Shown: positions 27,424 to 36,154 of the stretch, in pieces
How positions within the stretch are numbered: the stretch's first letter is position 1
Layout: each line of letters starts with the position of its first letter
Assembly: GCF_022568795.1 (NCBI RefSeq)
Contig: NZ_JAKZHU010000001.1
Span: forward strand, 2,542,001 to 2,606,000
DNA: 64,000 bases
DNA from: Arsenicicoccus dermatophilus
GTDB lineage: Bacteria; Actinomycetota; Actinomycetes; Actinomycetales; Dermatophilaceae
Reading direction: 5' to 3'
Position numbers and translations under genes: made by a program
Notes under the pieces: generated by a model
What the model saw: only the letters and a program-made list of their open reading frames with translations
What the model was told of the DNA's origin: nothing
The model's database searches: none

Positions 27424-29280
27424 TCAGTCGAGGCGGCGGGCCGCGCCCTTGTCGGCCGACTGCGCGAACCGCGCGTAGATCCGCAGCGCGTCGGAGACCG
27501 GGCGGTCGCGGTCGCGCGGCTGCCACCCGGCGGCGTCCTGCTCGACCCGGCGCCGCTCGAGCTCGGGGTCGTCGACGAGCAGCTGCACCCGCCGCTCGGG
27601 GATGGAGAGCTCGATGACGTCGCCGTCGCGGACCAGGCCGATGGGGCCGCCGGACGCGGCCTCCGGGGAGACATGCCCGACGGACAGCCCCGACGAGCCG
27701 CCGGAGAAGCGGCCGTCGGTGATGAGCGCGCACGTGGGGCCGAGGCCGACGCCCTTGAGATAGCTGGTGGGATAGAGCATCTCCTGCATGCCCGGGCCGC
27801 CCTTGGGTCCCTCGTAGCGCACCACCACCACGTCCCCGGCCTGCACGTCGCCGCGCAGGATCATCGCCACCGCGTCCTCCTGAGACTCGGCCACCCGCGC
27901 CGGCCCGGAGAAGGACCACTGGTGCTCGGGCACCCCCGCGGTCTTGACGATGCAGCCGTCCGGCGCGAGGTTGCCGTGCAGCACCGCGAGCCCGCCCTCG
28001 GCGGTGTAGGCGTGCTCGACCGCGCGGATGCAGCCGCCCACGGGGTCGGTGTCCAGCGAGGCCCAGCGGTTGCTGGTGGAGAAGGCCTGCGTGGTCCGCA
28101 CCCCGCCCGGCGCCGCGTGGAAGAGCTCGACCGCCTCCGGCGACGCGGAGCCCGAGCGGATGTCCCAGGTCGCGAGCCAGGCGTCCAGCGACGGCGAGTG
28201 GACCGCCCGCACCTGCTCGTCGAGCATCCCGCCGCGGCGCAGCTCGCCGAGGATCGCGGGGATGCCGCCCGCTCGGTGCACGTCCTCCATGTAGTACTGC
28301 GTCGAGTTGGGTGCCACCTTGACCAGGCAGGGCGTGACCCGCGACAGCGCGTCCACGTCGTCCTGGTCGAAGTCCACGCCCGCCTCCTGGGCCGCGGCCA
28401 GCAGGTGCAGGATCGTGTTGGTCGAGCCGCCCATCGCGATGTCCAGGCGCATCGCGTTGGCGAAGGCCTCGCGGGTGGCGATCGACCGCGGCAGCACCGA
28501 CGCGTCGTCCTCGTCGTACCACTGGCGGCACAGGTCGACCACCAGTCGCCCGGCGGCCTCGAAGAGTCCCTTGCGGGCGCTCGCGGTCGCCAGGGTCGAC
28601 CCGTTGCCGGGCAGGGACAGACCCAGCGCCTCGGTGAGGCAGTTCATCGAGTTGGCGGTGAACATCCCCGAGCAGGAGCCACAGGTCGGGCAGGCGGACT
28701 GCTCGATCTCGGTGATCTCGGCGTCGGAGACGGTGTCGTCGACCGAGCGGATCATCGCGTCGACCAGGTCCAGGCGGCGCTCCTCCCCCGCGACGCCGGC
28801 CACCACGTCCTGGCCGATGACCGCCTTGCCCGCCTCCATCGGTCCGCCGCTGACGAAGACCGTGGGGATGTCCAGGCGCAGCGCGGCGAGCAGCATGCCG
28901 GGGGTGATCTTGTCGCAGTTGGAGATGCAGACGAGCGCATCGGCCCGGTGGGCGTTGACCATGAACTCCACCGAGTCGGCGATGATCTCGCGGCTCGGCA
29001 GGGAGTAGAGCATCCCCGGGTGCCCCATGGCGATGCCGTCGTCCACCGCGATGGTGCTGAACTCGCGGCCCACACCCCCGGCCTCGGCGATCGCGTCGCA
29101 GACCAGCTGTCCCATGTCCTTGAGGTGGACGTGGCCCGGCACGAACTGGGTGAACGAGTTGGCGACCGCGACGATGGGCTTGCCGAAGTCGCCCTCGGTC
29201 ATGCCGGTGGCGCGCCAGAGCGCGCGCGCTCCGGCCATCTGACGGCCGTGGGTGGTGGTGCGGGAGCGCAGGGCTGGCAT
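27424..29280 (-). CDS. ilvD: Dihydroxy-acid dehydratase
   Basis: A 618-residue IlvD/Edd-family iron-sulfur enzyme catalysing the third step of branched-chain amino-acid synthesis (2,3-dihydroxy acids to 2-oxo acids). Cluster ligands are in [11 protein letters not shown] (about residues 118-128) and [19 protein letters not shown] (about 188-206), and the C-terminal motif [22 protein letters not shown] (split: [16 protein letters not shown]) holds the substrate and magnesium. Full length. TAGCCT lies 7 bases upstream of ATG 29280. No other ilv genes are in the window. Confidence 0.96.
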   Translation of the reverse strand: MPALRSRTTTHGRQMAGARALWRATGMTEGDFGKPIVAVANSFTQFVPGHVHLKDMGQLVCDAIAEAGGVGREFSTIAVDDGIAMGHPGMLYSLPSREIIADSVEFMVNAHRADALVCISNCDKITPGMLLAALRLDIPTVFVSGGPMEAGKAVIGQDVVAGVAGEERRLDLVDAMIRSVDDTVSDAEITEIEQSACPTCGSCSGMFTANSMNCLTEALGLSLPGNGSTLATASARKGLFEAAGRLVVDLCRQWYDEDDASVLPRSIATREAFANAMRLDIAMGGSTNTILHLLAAAQEAGVDFDQDDVDALSRVTPCLVKVAPNSTQYYMEDVHRAGGIPAILGELRRGGMLDEQVRAVHSPSLDAWLATWDIRSGSASPEAVELFHAAPGGVRTTQAFSTSNRWASLDTDPVGGCIRAVEHAYTAEGGLAVLHGNLAPDGCIVKTAGVPEHQWSFSGPARVAESQEDAVAMILRGDVQAGDVVVVRYEGPKGGPGMQEMLYPTSYLKGVGLGPTCALITDGRFSGGSSGLSVGHVSPEAASGGPIGLVRDGDVIELSIPERRVQLLVDDPELERRRVEQDAAGWQPRDRDRPVSDALRIYARFAQSADKGAARRLD

Positions 29281-29287
29281 GCCCTCC

Positions 29288-29293
29288 AGGCTA
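29288..29293 (-). promoter_or_regulatory. Leaderless -10 element of ilvD
   Basis: Minus-strand TAGCCT, 7 bases before ATG 29280. Confidence 0.6.
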
Positions 29294-29478
29294 ACCACCA
29301 GCCCGTATGACGGCCCCGGCGTCTCACGCGACCGCCCGCCCCCGCGTCGGCGCGGGGGCGTCCATCGGCGCAACGCGCCCGTCATACAGCCGTCATGTCG
29401 CCATCACGCTCCGGTCGCCTCGGGGGACAAGGCTTCCCGCACCAGTCTCAGCCAGCCCCTCCCTCCAGGCGGTGCCGC

Positions 29479-31548
29479 ATGCCCACTCCCCCCACCCAGC
29501 CCGAGCGCCACGTCACCGACCTGGACCGTCGCCGGTTCCTGCAGGTCGCCGGCGCGACCACGGCCATGACCCTGCTGTCCGAGAGCATCGCCCGGGCCGC
29601 GTCCATCCCCGCCTCCCGTCGCCACGGCTCGATCGAGGACATCGACCACGTCGTCGTCCTCGTGCAGGAGAACCGCGGCTTCGACCACTACCTCGCGTCG
29701 CTGCGCGGCGTCCGCGGCTTCGGCGACCCGCACCCGGCGATCCTGCCCAGCGGCAAGGACGTCTGGCACCAGGAGGACCAGGCCGGCAAGGAGATCCTGC
29801 CCTTCCACCCGGACAAGGACGACCTCGGTCACGCCTTCCTCGAGGGACTGCCCCACGGCTGGTGGGACGGCCAGATGGCGGTCGACCGCGGCCGCTACGA
29901 CAGGTGGATCCCCGCCAAGGGCACCACGACGATGGCCTACCTGGAGCGCAAGGACGCCGCGTTCCACTACCAGCTGGCCGACGCGTTCACGGTCTGCGAC
30001 GCCTACCACTGCTCGTTCATCGGCAACACCGACCCCAACCGCTACTACCTGTGGACGGGGTGGACCGGCAACGACGGCTCGGGCGGCGGGCCGGTGCTCT
30101 ACAACGACGAGCTCGGCTACGGCTGGACGACCTACCCCGAGCGGCTGGAGCAGGCCGGCGTCTCGTGGAAGGTCTACCAGGACGAGGGCACCGGCCTGGA
30201 CGCCACGGGCTCCTGGGGCTGGACCCAGGACCCGTACGTCGGCAACTACGGCGACAACTCGCTGCTGTACTTCACCTCCTACCGCAACGCCAAGCCCGGG
30301 GACGCGCTCTACGAGAAGGCCCGCCGCGGCACCACGGCCCGCACCGGCGACGACTGCTTCCGCATCCTGCGCGAGGACGTCACGGCCGGGCGTCTGCCGC
30401 AGGTGTCCTACATCGCTGCGCCCGAGGCGTTCAGCGAGCACGGCAACTGGCCGACGGCGTACGGCGCGTGGTACATCGCCAAGGTCCTCGACGTCCTCAC
30501 CAGCAACCCCGAGCTGTGGGCCCGCACCGCACTGTTCATCACGTATGACGAGAACGACGGCTTCTTCGACCACCTCGTGCCGCCGATGCCGAGCTGCCCG
30601 GTGATCCCCGGCGCCTCCACGGTGTCCACGGAGAACGAGTTCTTCCCCGGCAAGGCGGGCGACCCGAAGTTCCCCGCAGGACCCTACGGCGGCGCCCCCC
30701 GCGTCCCGATGTTCGTCGTCTCGCCGTTCAGCACCGGCGGCTGGGTGTGCTCGGAGGCCTTCGACCACACCTCGATCATCCGGTTCATGGAGCGCCGCTT
30801 CGGGGTCCGCGAGCCGCAGATCACGCCCTGGCGCCGGGCCGTCTTCGGGGACCTGACCAGCGCCTTCGACGTCGCCAAGAAGCCCGCCAAGGCGCCTGCC
30901 CTGATGGACGTCTCGTCCTGGGCGCCCCAGGACCGGCTGCGCCACCCCGACTACAAGCCGGCGCCCCCGGCCGTCGGCGCGATGCCGCACCAGGAGCCCG
31001 GCACGCGCCCGGCCCGTCCGATCGGCTACGCCCTGGACGTGCAGGAGCTGCCGCTGAAGCAGCGGCTCGCGCTGCAGATCACCAACGCCGGGCGCCTGGG
31101 CGCGACCTTGCAGGCCCGGATCCTCGCCCCTGCGGGCGACCCGCACTCCTACACCGTCGAGTCGCACAAGCAGCTCGTCGCCGAGCTGCCGGTCTCGGGC
31201 GCCTACCGCGTCGACCTGCACGGCCCCAACGGCTTCTTCCGCAGCTACGCCGGCGACCGGGCGAAGGACCAGGTGCAGGTGGCCCTGTCCACCGACGGCC
31301 GCTCGGGCACGGTGCGCCTGACCGTCGCGGCGGGCAAGGACGTGGACGTCGAGATCACCTCGGCCTACCCGGGCACCGTCCACGGCGGTCGCGGCCGGGG
31401 CACCCGCGTGGTGCAGGTCGACACCCGCGCGACCGGTGGGTGGTACGACGTCACCGTGACCGTCCCCGGCACGGGCTTCCGCCGGGTCCTGGCCGGCCAC
31501 CTGGAGAACGGCGCCCCGAGCATCAGCGACCCGCAGCTCGGGCGCTGA
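29479..31548 (+). CDS. Tat-exported phosphocholine-specific phospholipase C
   Basis: A 689-residue protein. The N-terminus has a twin-arginine signal (RRRFLQVAG at residues 17-25). The phosphoesterase domain begins IDHVVVLVQENRGFDHYLA, with the metal/nucleophile area around ENRGFDHY and later SFIGNTDPNRYYLWTG, ITYDENDGFFDHLVPP and FDHTSIIRFMERRFG, as in acid phosphatase/phospholipase C family enzymes of mycobacteria and Pseudomonas. From about residue 510 to the end are two small beta-sandwich repeats (DUF756 type). The enzyme would act outside the membrane on phospholipid head groups. An alternative start at 29395 would bury the Tat signal, so 29479 is preferred. Confidence 0.9.
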   Translation: MPTPPTQPERHVTDLDRRRFLQVAGATTAMTLLSESIARAASIPASRRHGSIEDIDHVVVLVQENRGFDHYLASLRGVRGFGDPHPAILPSGKDVWHQEDQAGKEILPFHPDKDDLGHAFLEGLPHGWWDGQMAVDRGRYDRWIPAKGTTTMAYLERKDAAFHYQLADAFTVCDAYHCSFIGNTDPNRYYLWTGWTGNDGSGGGPVLYNDELGYGWTTYPERLEQAGVSWKVYQDEGTGLDATGSWGWTQDPYVGNYGDNSLLYFTSYRNAKPGDALYEKARRGTTARTGDDCFRILREDVTAGRLPQVSYIAAPEAFSEHGNWPTAYGAWYIAKVLDVLTSNPELWARTALFITYDENDGFFDHLVPPMPSCPVIPGASTVSTENEFFPGKAGDPKFPAGPYGGAPRVPMFVVSPFSTGGWVCSEAFDHTSIIRFMERRFGVREPQITPWRRAVFGDLTSAFDVAKKPAKAPALMDVSSWAPQDRLRHPDYKPAPPAVGAMPHQEPGTRPARPIGYALDVQELPLKQRLALQITNAGRLGATLQARILAPAGDPHSYTVESHKQLVAELPVSGAYRVDLHGPNGFFRSYAGDRAKDQVQVALSTDGRSGTVRLTVAAGKDVDVEITSAYPGTVHGGRGRGTRVVQVDTRATGGWYDVTVTVPGTGFRRVLAGHLENGAPSISDPQLGR

Positions 31549-31766
31549 GCGTCGAGGCAGAGCCTGCGGCGCCGATCCCGGGACACCGAGCCTGGCGATC
31601 TCCCGGCGGGCGCTGCCCGTGGGTCGCTCCCGGCCCGGTCTCGCGCCACGGCGCGGGGCCGGGCCGGGCGGCATACGGCCCGGTCCGTGGACGGTCCTGC
31701 TGGTCAGCACCTCGGACCCTAGAGTGGTCCGGACCAGTCGACCGTCCCCCTCCGCAGAGGTATGCC

Positions 31767-33146
31767 GTGCCCAGCTCCCCCGCCCCCACGTCCGCACCGC
31801 CCGCCTCCGGCCGGCTCCGGCGAGGGCTGACCACGAGGCACGTGCAGTTCATCGCGCTGGGGTCGGCGATCGGGACGGGGCTGTTCTACGGCTCCGCCGA
31901 CGCCATCCGCACCGCCGGTCCCGCCGTGCTGATCGCCTATCTCGCAGCGGGACTCGCGGTCTTCGTGGTGATGCGGGCACTCGGCGAGATGGCGGTGCGC
32001 GACCCCGGCGCCGGGTCCTTCGCCCGGTACGCGCGGACCTACCTCGGGCCGACCGCGGGCTTCGTCACCGGCTGGATGTTCGTGCTGGAGATGCTGGTCG
32101 TCGCCACGGCGGACGCCACGGCGCTGGCCGCCTACCTCGGGCACTGGTGGCCGCAGGTGCCCGCCTGGGTGTGGGTGGCGGGGGCGCTCGCGCTGGTGAC
32201 CGGGCTGAACCTCATCCACGTCAAGGTCTTCGGCGAGACCGAGTTCTGGCTGTCGCTGATCAAGGTCTCGGCGATCATCGCGATGATCCTCGCCGGGGTC
32301 GCGATCCTGCTCCTCGGGCTCGACACCCCCGGCGGCACGCGGGCTGGCGTGAGCAACCTGTGGAGCGACGGCGGCTTCGCCCCGCACGGGCTGTGGGGCG
32401 TGCTCGTGTCGCTGACGATCGTCGCGTTCGCCTTCGGCGGGATCGAGACGCTCGGCCTGTCGGCCGCCGAGGCGCAGGACCCGGGGGCGGCGATCCCGCG
32501 GGCCATCAACACGATTCCCTGGCGGGTGCTGCTGTTCTACGTCGGGGCCGTCGGCGTCCTGCTGTGCCTCGGTCCCTGGTCGGCCATCGACGGGCGGTCC
32601 AGCGCCTTCGTGCAGATCTTCGACGCCGTGGGGCTGCCCGGCGCGGCGCACGTGCTCAACGCCGTGGTGATCACCGCGGCCTTCTCGGCGCTCAACGCCA
32701 TCACCTTCTCGATCGGCCGGATGGTGCACGGCCTCGCCGAGCAGGGTGACGCCCCGACGTCCTTCGCCCGCACCACCTCTCGCGGCGTCCCCGGGGCGGC
32801 GGTGGGGCTCGTGGCGATCGCGCTGACCGTGGCCCTGGTGCTCGTGATGCTCGTCCCGCAGGGCGTCTTCGTGACGATCGCCTCGGTGGCGAGCTTCGCG
32901 ACCGTCTTCGTGTGGCTGATGATCCTCGCCGCCCACCACGCGATGCGGCGGCAGATCGCGCGCGGCGAGCTGGCCCCCGGCGGGTTCGCGCTGCCGGGGT
33001 GGCCGGTGGCGAGCTGGGTCGCCATGGCCTTCATGGTGGCGATCCTGGTGCTGCTCGCGGTGACTCCCGAGGGACGGCCGGCGATCGTGGCGGGCGGCGT
33101 CGCGCTCGCGGCGCTGCTCACCTCGAGCCGGCTGGCGCGCCGCTGA
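31767..33146 (+). CDS. Amino-acid permease, APC superfamily (AAT-like)
   Basis: A 459-residue, 12-helix secondary transporter. The first helix region TTRHVQFIALGSAIGTGLFYGS (GSAIGTGLF near residue 31) is the AAT-family substrate-binding loop, followed by RALGEMAVRDPGAGSFARYA. Related proteins carry GABA, proline, histidine or other amino acids by proton symport. The specificity is unresolved. The GTG at 31767 has an AGAGG ribosome binding site 6-7 bases upstream. Its last 29 bases overlap the convergent membrane-protein gene. The ornithine operon is 22 kb away, so no functional link can be claimed. Confidence 0.9.
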   Translation: MPSSPAPTSAPPASGRLRRGLTTRHVQFIALGSAIGTGLFYGSADAIRTAGPAVLIAYLAAGLAVFVVMRALGEMAVRDPGAGSFARYARTYLGPTAGFVTGWMFVLEMLVVATADATALAAYLGHWWPQVPAWVWVAGALALVTGLNLIHVKVFGETEFWLSLIKVSAIIAMILAGVAILLLGLDTPGGTRAGVSNLWSDGGFAPHGLWGVLVSLTIVAFAFGGIETLGLSAAEAQDPGAAIPRAINTIPWRVLLFYVGAVGVLLCLGPWSAIDGRSSAFVQIFDAVGLPGAAHVLNAVVITAAFSALNAITFSIGRMVHGLAEQGDAPTSFARTTSRGVPGAAVGLVAIALTVALVLVMLVPQGVFVTIASVASFATVFVWLMILAAHHAMRRQIARGELAPGGFALPGWPVASWVAMAFMVAILVLLAVTPEGRPAIVAGGVALAALLTSSRLARR

Positions 33147-33774
33147 CGCCCCCCTCCCGGGCGCGACGCCACTCCCCCTCCTCCCCCACGCGGCGGACGT
33201 GGGTCACGGTCGCCAGGACCAGACCCACGATCAGCACGAGGGGCACGACCTGGTTGACGACGTACGCCGTCTCGAAACCCACCGTCTCGGCCACCACGAC
33301 CTTGATCACCGCCTCGGCCAGGAAACCGCCGCCCCACAGCACCGTCAACCGGCGCACCATCGCGCGGAACCGCGGCAGGGTGGCCCAACGGTCCTCCCAC
33401 AGCTGCCGGTCCGCGTCGCTGCCGTCCCCGCCGAACCGCCGCCCGAAGTAGAACATCAGCGGCTTCGGGGCGGGCGGCGCGAGGGTCCCCAGGCACAGCA
33501 GGCCCAGGCCTGCGCTGATCGCACAGTCCTTGAGCAGCAACAGCTTTCCCACGGCACCGGGCACCGCGGCGAGGGCGGCGGAGACGAGGTACATCCCCAG
33601 GAAGACCGCCGACACCACGTCCACCCGCCGGGTCCGGGCCACGTGCCCCGCGATGCCGGTCAGCGGCCCGACCCCGGCGAGGAGGTAGGCCGTCGTCTCC
33701 GAGGCACCCTGGGAGCGGGCCCCCTGGAAGGTGATGATCGGAATCGTGATGTCCAGCACCAGCATCGGCACCAT
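33118..33774 (-). CDS. VC0807-like hypothetical membrane protein
   Basis: A 218-residue polytopic protein with about six hydrophobic segments. The N-terminal stretch MLVLDITIPIITFQGARSQG and the cytoplasmic loop MFYFGRRFGGDGSDADRQLWEDRWATLPRFRAMVRRLT are typical of the VC0807/DUF3159-like family of unknown function. The start at 33774 leaves a rather abrupt N-terminus (MVPMLVLDI), and no ribosome binding site is obvious, so the true start may differ. It overlaps the permease gene tail to tail by 29 bp. Confidence 0.7.
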   Translation of the reverse strand: MVPMLVLDITIPIITFQGARSQGASETTAYLLAGVGPLTGIAGHVARTRRVDVVSAVFLGMYLVSAALAAVPGAVGKLLLLKDCAISAGLGLLCLGTLAPPAPKPLMFYFGRRFGGDGSDADRQLWEDRWATLPRFRAMVRRLTVLWGGGFLAEAVIKVVVAETVGFETAYVVNQVVPLVLIVGLVLATVTHVRRVGEEGEWRRAREGGVSGAPAGSR

Positions 33775-34101
33775 CGCGCGTAGGAGCCCGGTCGGCGCGA
33801 CATCACCGAGAGGATCCTCCGGTGGCGGTGGTGCGGGCAGGCTCCCGCCGGTCGTGCCGTCCCCCTGGTGATCACCGCGGCAGTCTGTCGAGGTGACCCA
33901 CCCACCGTCAACGCGCGGTGATCGTCAGAGCACAACCAGCCACCCCCTCATCCAGGATCGTGTGCGTTGACCGCCGGATTCTGGCGGTCAACGCACACGA
34001 TCCTGGGCGCGGCGGGGGCTCCGTCGCCGAGCGCGGGGTGACGCGACAGGGGCAGGTTTCCTAAGGTTGGACCACCTCGTCGTCTCCCTCTAGGTCGGAC
34101 C
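33775..34101. other. 327-bp intergenic region
   Basis: No gene is visible. It holds a long perfect inverted repeat (listed separately) and, close to the next gene, two similar short stretches GGTTGGACCA and GGTCGGACCA at about 34063 and 34091 that may be promoter-proximal sites. Confidence 0.6.
33952..34006. repeat. Perfect 24-bp inverted repeat, left member of a bracketing pair
   Basis: Arms of 24 bp (33952-33975 and 33983-34006) with a 7-nt loop GGATTCT. The core of each arm is GATCGTGTGCGTTGACC or its complement. A diverged relative lies at 35391-35456, on the other side of the proline-rich gene. It could be a terminator for the minus-strand VC0807-like gene's neighbour, an intergenic repetitive element, or a protein-binding site. 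Confidence 0.85.
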
Positions 34102-35385
34102 ATGTCTCCCCACCCTGTCCCTCGCGGCGCCCGACACGTCCGCAAGGCTCTGCTGATCGGCGGCGCCATGACGGTGGGGATCGGCCAGCTCGCCCGCCGT
34201 GAGCTGCCACGTCTGGCCTCGCGCCTCCAGGGTGACCGGTGTCGCCCGAGGGGTGCGCAGCCGGAATCCCCGGACAAGCCCAGCCCCGCTCCCCCAGCCG
34301 GTGGCGAGCTCCCGGCGGCCCCTCGCACCCCGGCCGTCACCCAGACAACCCCCGCCGTCCCGCTCTCGGGGCGGCCCCCGACCTCACCGGTGGGTCGGCC
34401 TGCCGACCCACCGCCGGGTGACCCGGTGGATCCCGTCCAGGAGCCCACGCCGGAGGTGGCGGCCACCGGCGTGGTCACCGCACCCCGCGCCCAGCCGGGC
34501 CCGGAGCCGGTGGCAGAGCCGTCCCCGGAGACGAGCTCCCCACCCGAGCCGAGCCCCCTGCCGGGCGCCCTGGTGCTGTCGCCCGTCCACCCGACGGCCG
34601 AGCCCGGGGTCATCCCGGCCCCCCGTGTTCCCGTCTGGGGCAAGGTCGCCCTCGGCGTCGGGGCAGCCTCCGCGATCGGTCTCCTCGGCGTCGGCGCGCT
34701 CCAGCCTCCTACGGAGCACCAGGCCGCGCCTCCCGCCCCCGTGGTCCAGGTCAGCCCCACCACGGCCGAGACGCCCGTGGACGAGACGGACGACGCCACC
34801 ACCACCGAGGAACCCACCGCCTCCGCCGTCCCCACCCCTGCGGAGCCCGGGACGACGACGGGGTCGCCGGCCTCCCCAGCCGTTCCCGACGGCAGCGTTC
34901 CCGGCCAGGGCGCTCCCGGGGCGGCGCCACCGACGCCCGCGGCCCCGTCAGATCGCGGGCGCGTGCCGGGCACCGGGCAGCCGGGCCGTCCGGACCTGCC
35001 CCCGGCCAGGCCGAACGGGCCGGTCCGACCTGGCCCGCCGACCCCGGCTCGCACGGCCGTCCCCCAGCCGGGGCCGGCGCGGTCTCCCTGGCCCACCCGG
35101 AGGCCGGAGCCCGGGCCGGCTCCGCGCCCTCGGCCGCCCGCGCCACCGCGTCCGCCCGCGCCCCGGCCTGCGCCTCCGACCCGCACCACCAGGCCACCGG
35201 CCCCCACGCCGACCAGCCCCGCGCCGACGTCCCCGGCGCCGCGACCGACGTCTTCTCCCGCCCCGGCGCCGACATCACCGGCCCCGAAGCCGGCCCCGAC
35301 GACCCCACGCCCGACGGGGGCACCGTCGACGGGGCCCACCAGCTCGGCCCCCACCGCCCGGCCCGGCCCCTCGTCCACGACCTGA
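34102..35385 (+). CDS. Proline/threonine-rich single-pass membrane protein
   Basis: A 427-residue protein. A weak hydrophobic segment near the start (ALLIGGAMTVGIGQLA, about 16-31) is followed by ~140 residues of Pro/Ala/Thr-rich sequence, then one clear membrane helix (WGKVALGVGAASAIGLLGVG, about 175-197) and a ~230-residue C-terminal tail dominated by Pro, Ala, Thr and Ser, ending in PTSPAP-type repeats. The tail would be extracytoplasmic if the helix is inserted N-in, and may span the wall as a glycosylatable stalk. No enzymatic domain is seen. It is flanked on both sides by related inverted repeats. The frame shows amino-acid bias consistent with a real gene, but the extreme composition leaves some doubt. 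Confidence 0.65.
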   Translation: MSPHPVPRGARHVRKALLIGGAMTVGIGQLARRELPRLASRLQGDRCRPRGAQPESPDKPSPAPPAGGELPAAPRTPAVTQTTPAVPLSGRPPTSPVGRPADPPPGDPVDPVQEPTPEVAATGVVTAPRAQPGPEPVAEPSPETSSPPEPSPLPGALVLSPVHPTAEPGVIPAPRVPVWGKVALGVGAASAIGLLGVGALQPPTEHQAAPPAPVVQVSPTTAETPVDETDDATTTEEPTASAVPTPAEPGTTTGSPASPAVPDGSVPGQGAPGAAPPTPAAPSDRGRVPGTGQPGRPDLPPARPNGPVRPGPPTPARTAVPQPGPARSPWPTRRPEPGPAPRPRPPAPPRPPAPRPAPPTRTTRPPAPTPTSPAPTSPAPRPTSSPAPAPTSPAPKPAPTTPRPTGAPSTGPTSSAPTARPGPSSTT

Positions 35386-35390
35386 CCGCA

Positions 35391-35456
35391 CCCTCCCCCA
35401 GGATGGTGTGCGCATGCCGCCGAAATCGGCTGAGAACGCACACGCTCCCGGGAGGG
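35391..35456. repeat. Imperfect inverted repeat, right member of the bracketing pair
   Basis: Outer arms CCCTCCC (35391-35397) and GGGAGGG (35450-35456). Inside, CCAGGATGGTGTGCGC and the complement-like GAACGCACACG parallel the hairpin at 33952-34006. It lies directly after the proline-rich gene and before the decayed toxin gene, and may act as a terminator for either. Confidence 0.75.
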
Positions 35457-35472
35457 AAGGGGGCGCGCGCCC

Positions 35473-35849
35473 TCAGACGGCGACGACCGTGAGGAGGTCG
35501 TCCACGCCGGTGAAGTCGTCGGGGTTGCGCGTGTAGAGCGGCAGCCCCTCGGCGATGGCCACGCTCGCGATCAGGAGGTCGGCGAGCCGGGCCGGGGCTT
35601 GCGACCCGCGACGACGGCGGCGTGGACCCGCCCGTAGGCTCGCGCAGCCTCGGCCTCGAACGGGACCGCCTCGAAGGTCGCCTCCACCCGCTGCAACCGG
35701 TCCTGTCTCCGGGCACGTTCGGCGAGGTCGTTCGTGGCCGAGGGACCTGCCGACAGCTCAGCGAGGGTGATGACGCACATCGCGACCTGGTGGGGCAGCG
35801 CCTCGACGTCAACGCGGTCCAGATCGATGACCACCGACGTGCCCAGCAT
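35473..35849 (-). pseudogene. VapC-like PIN-domain toxin with a frameshift
   Basis: From ATG 35849 the frame reads MLGTSVVIDLDRVDVEALPH, then CVITLAELSAGP, typical of a PIN-domain ribonuclease (acidic residues D, E). Near 35590-35594 the frame is lost. Resuming in the next frame gives LADLLIASVAIAEGLPLYT and RNPDDFTGVDDLLTVVAV up to TGA at 35473, which is the usual PIN C-terminus (conserved D in LADLLIA and late NPDDF). One base appears to be missing in CCCCGGCCCGG, so the restored protein would be about 125 residues, normal for VapC. Either a real inactivating mutation or a sequencing error. Confidence 0.8.
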
Positions 35850-35866
35850 GGCCTGCGGAGCCCGGC

Positions 35867-35965
35867 TCAGGCACGAGGCTCGATGCCGTGGTCGACGGCC
35901 GCGTCGAGCTCGCGCATGATGCGGCCACCGTCGTTGCGCAGCTCGCGCTGACCGATGCCCTCACC
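35867..35965 (-). pseudogene. Remnant of a Phd/VapB-type antitoxin gene
   Basis: Directly upstream of the toxin gene, the minus strand reads IGQRELRNDGGRIMREL followed at once by DAAVDHGIEPRA and TGA at 35867. The first part matches the start of Phd/YefM-type antitoxins and the second resembles their C-terminal toxin-neutralising tail. About 45 residues normally between them are absent, and no ATG, GTG or TTG precedes the frame. It is best read as an internally deleted antitoxin. Confidence 0.6.
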
Positions 35966-36104
35966 CAGGAGACCACCGCAGCACCAGGGGCTGCATCAGG
36001 CGTGAGATCGACCCACCGAGGCGGACCTTCGCCATTCCGGGCCCATCAGGCGCCGTTCATGATCCGTTCCGGGCTGCAGCACGAGACCGTTCGTACGATC
36101 TGGT

Positions 36105-36138
36105 GCCAAGGCGAGGGTGAGAGGTTGCTCGCCTTGGC
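36105..36138 (-). terminator. Terminator of ychF
   Basis: 11-bp stem GCCAAGGCGAG / CTCGCCTTGGC with a 12-nt loop, 17 bp beyond the ychF stop codon. Confidence 0.7.
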
Positions 36139-36154
36139 GAGGCCCCGACAGACG

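Noticed and set aside
29404..31797. 797-codon minus-strand open frame opposite the phospholipase
   Set aside because: Shadow; the plus strand carries a Tat signal and conserved phosphoesterase motifs.
35622..35951. 109-codon plus-strand frame over the toxin-antitoxin remnant
   Set aside because: Antisense of a PIN-domain sequence with clear motifs; no ribosome binding site or family match.
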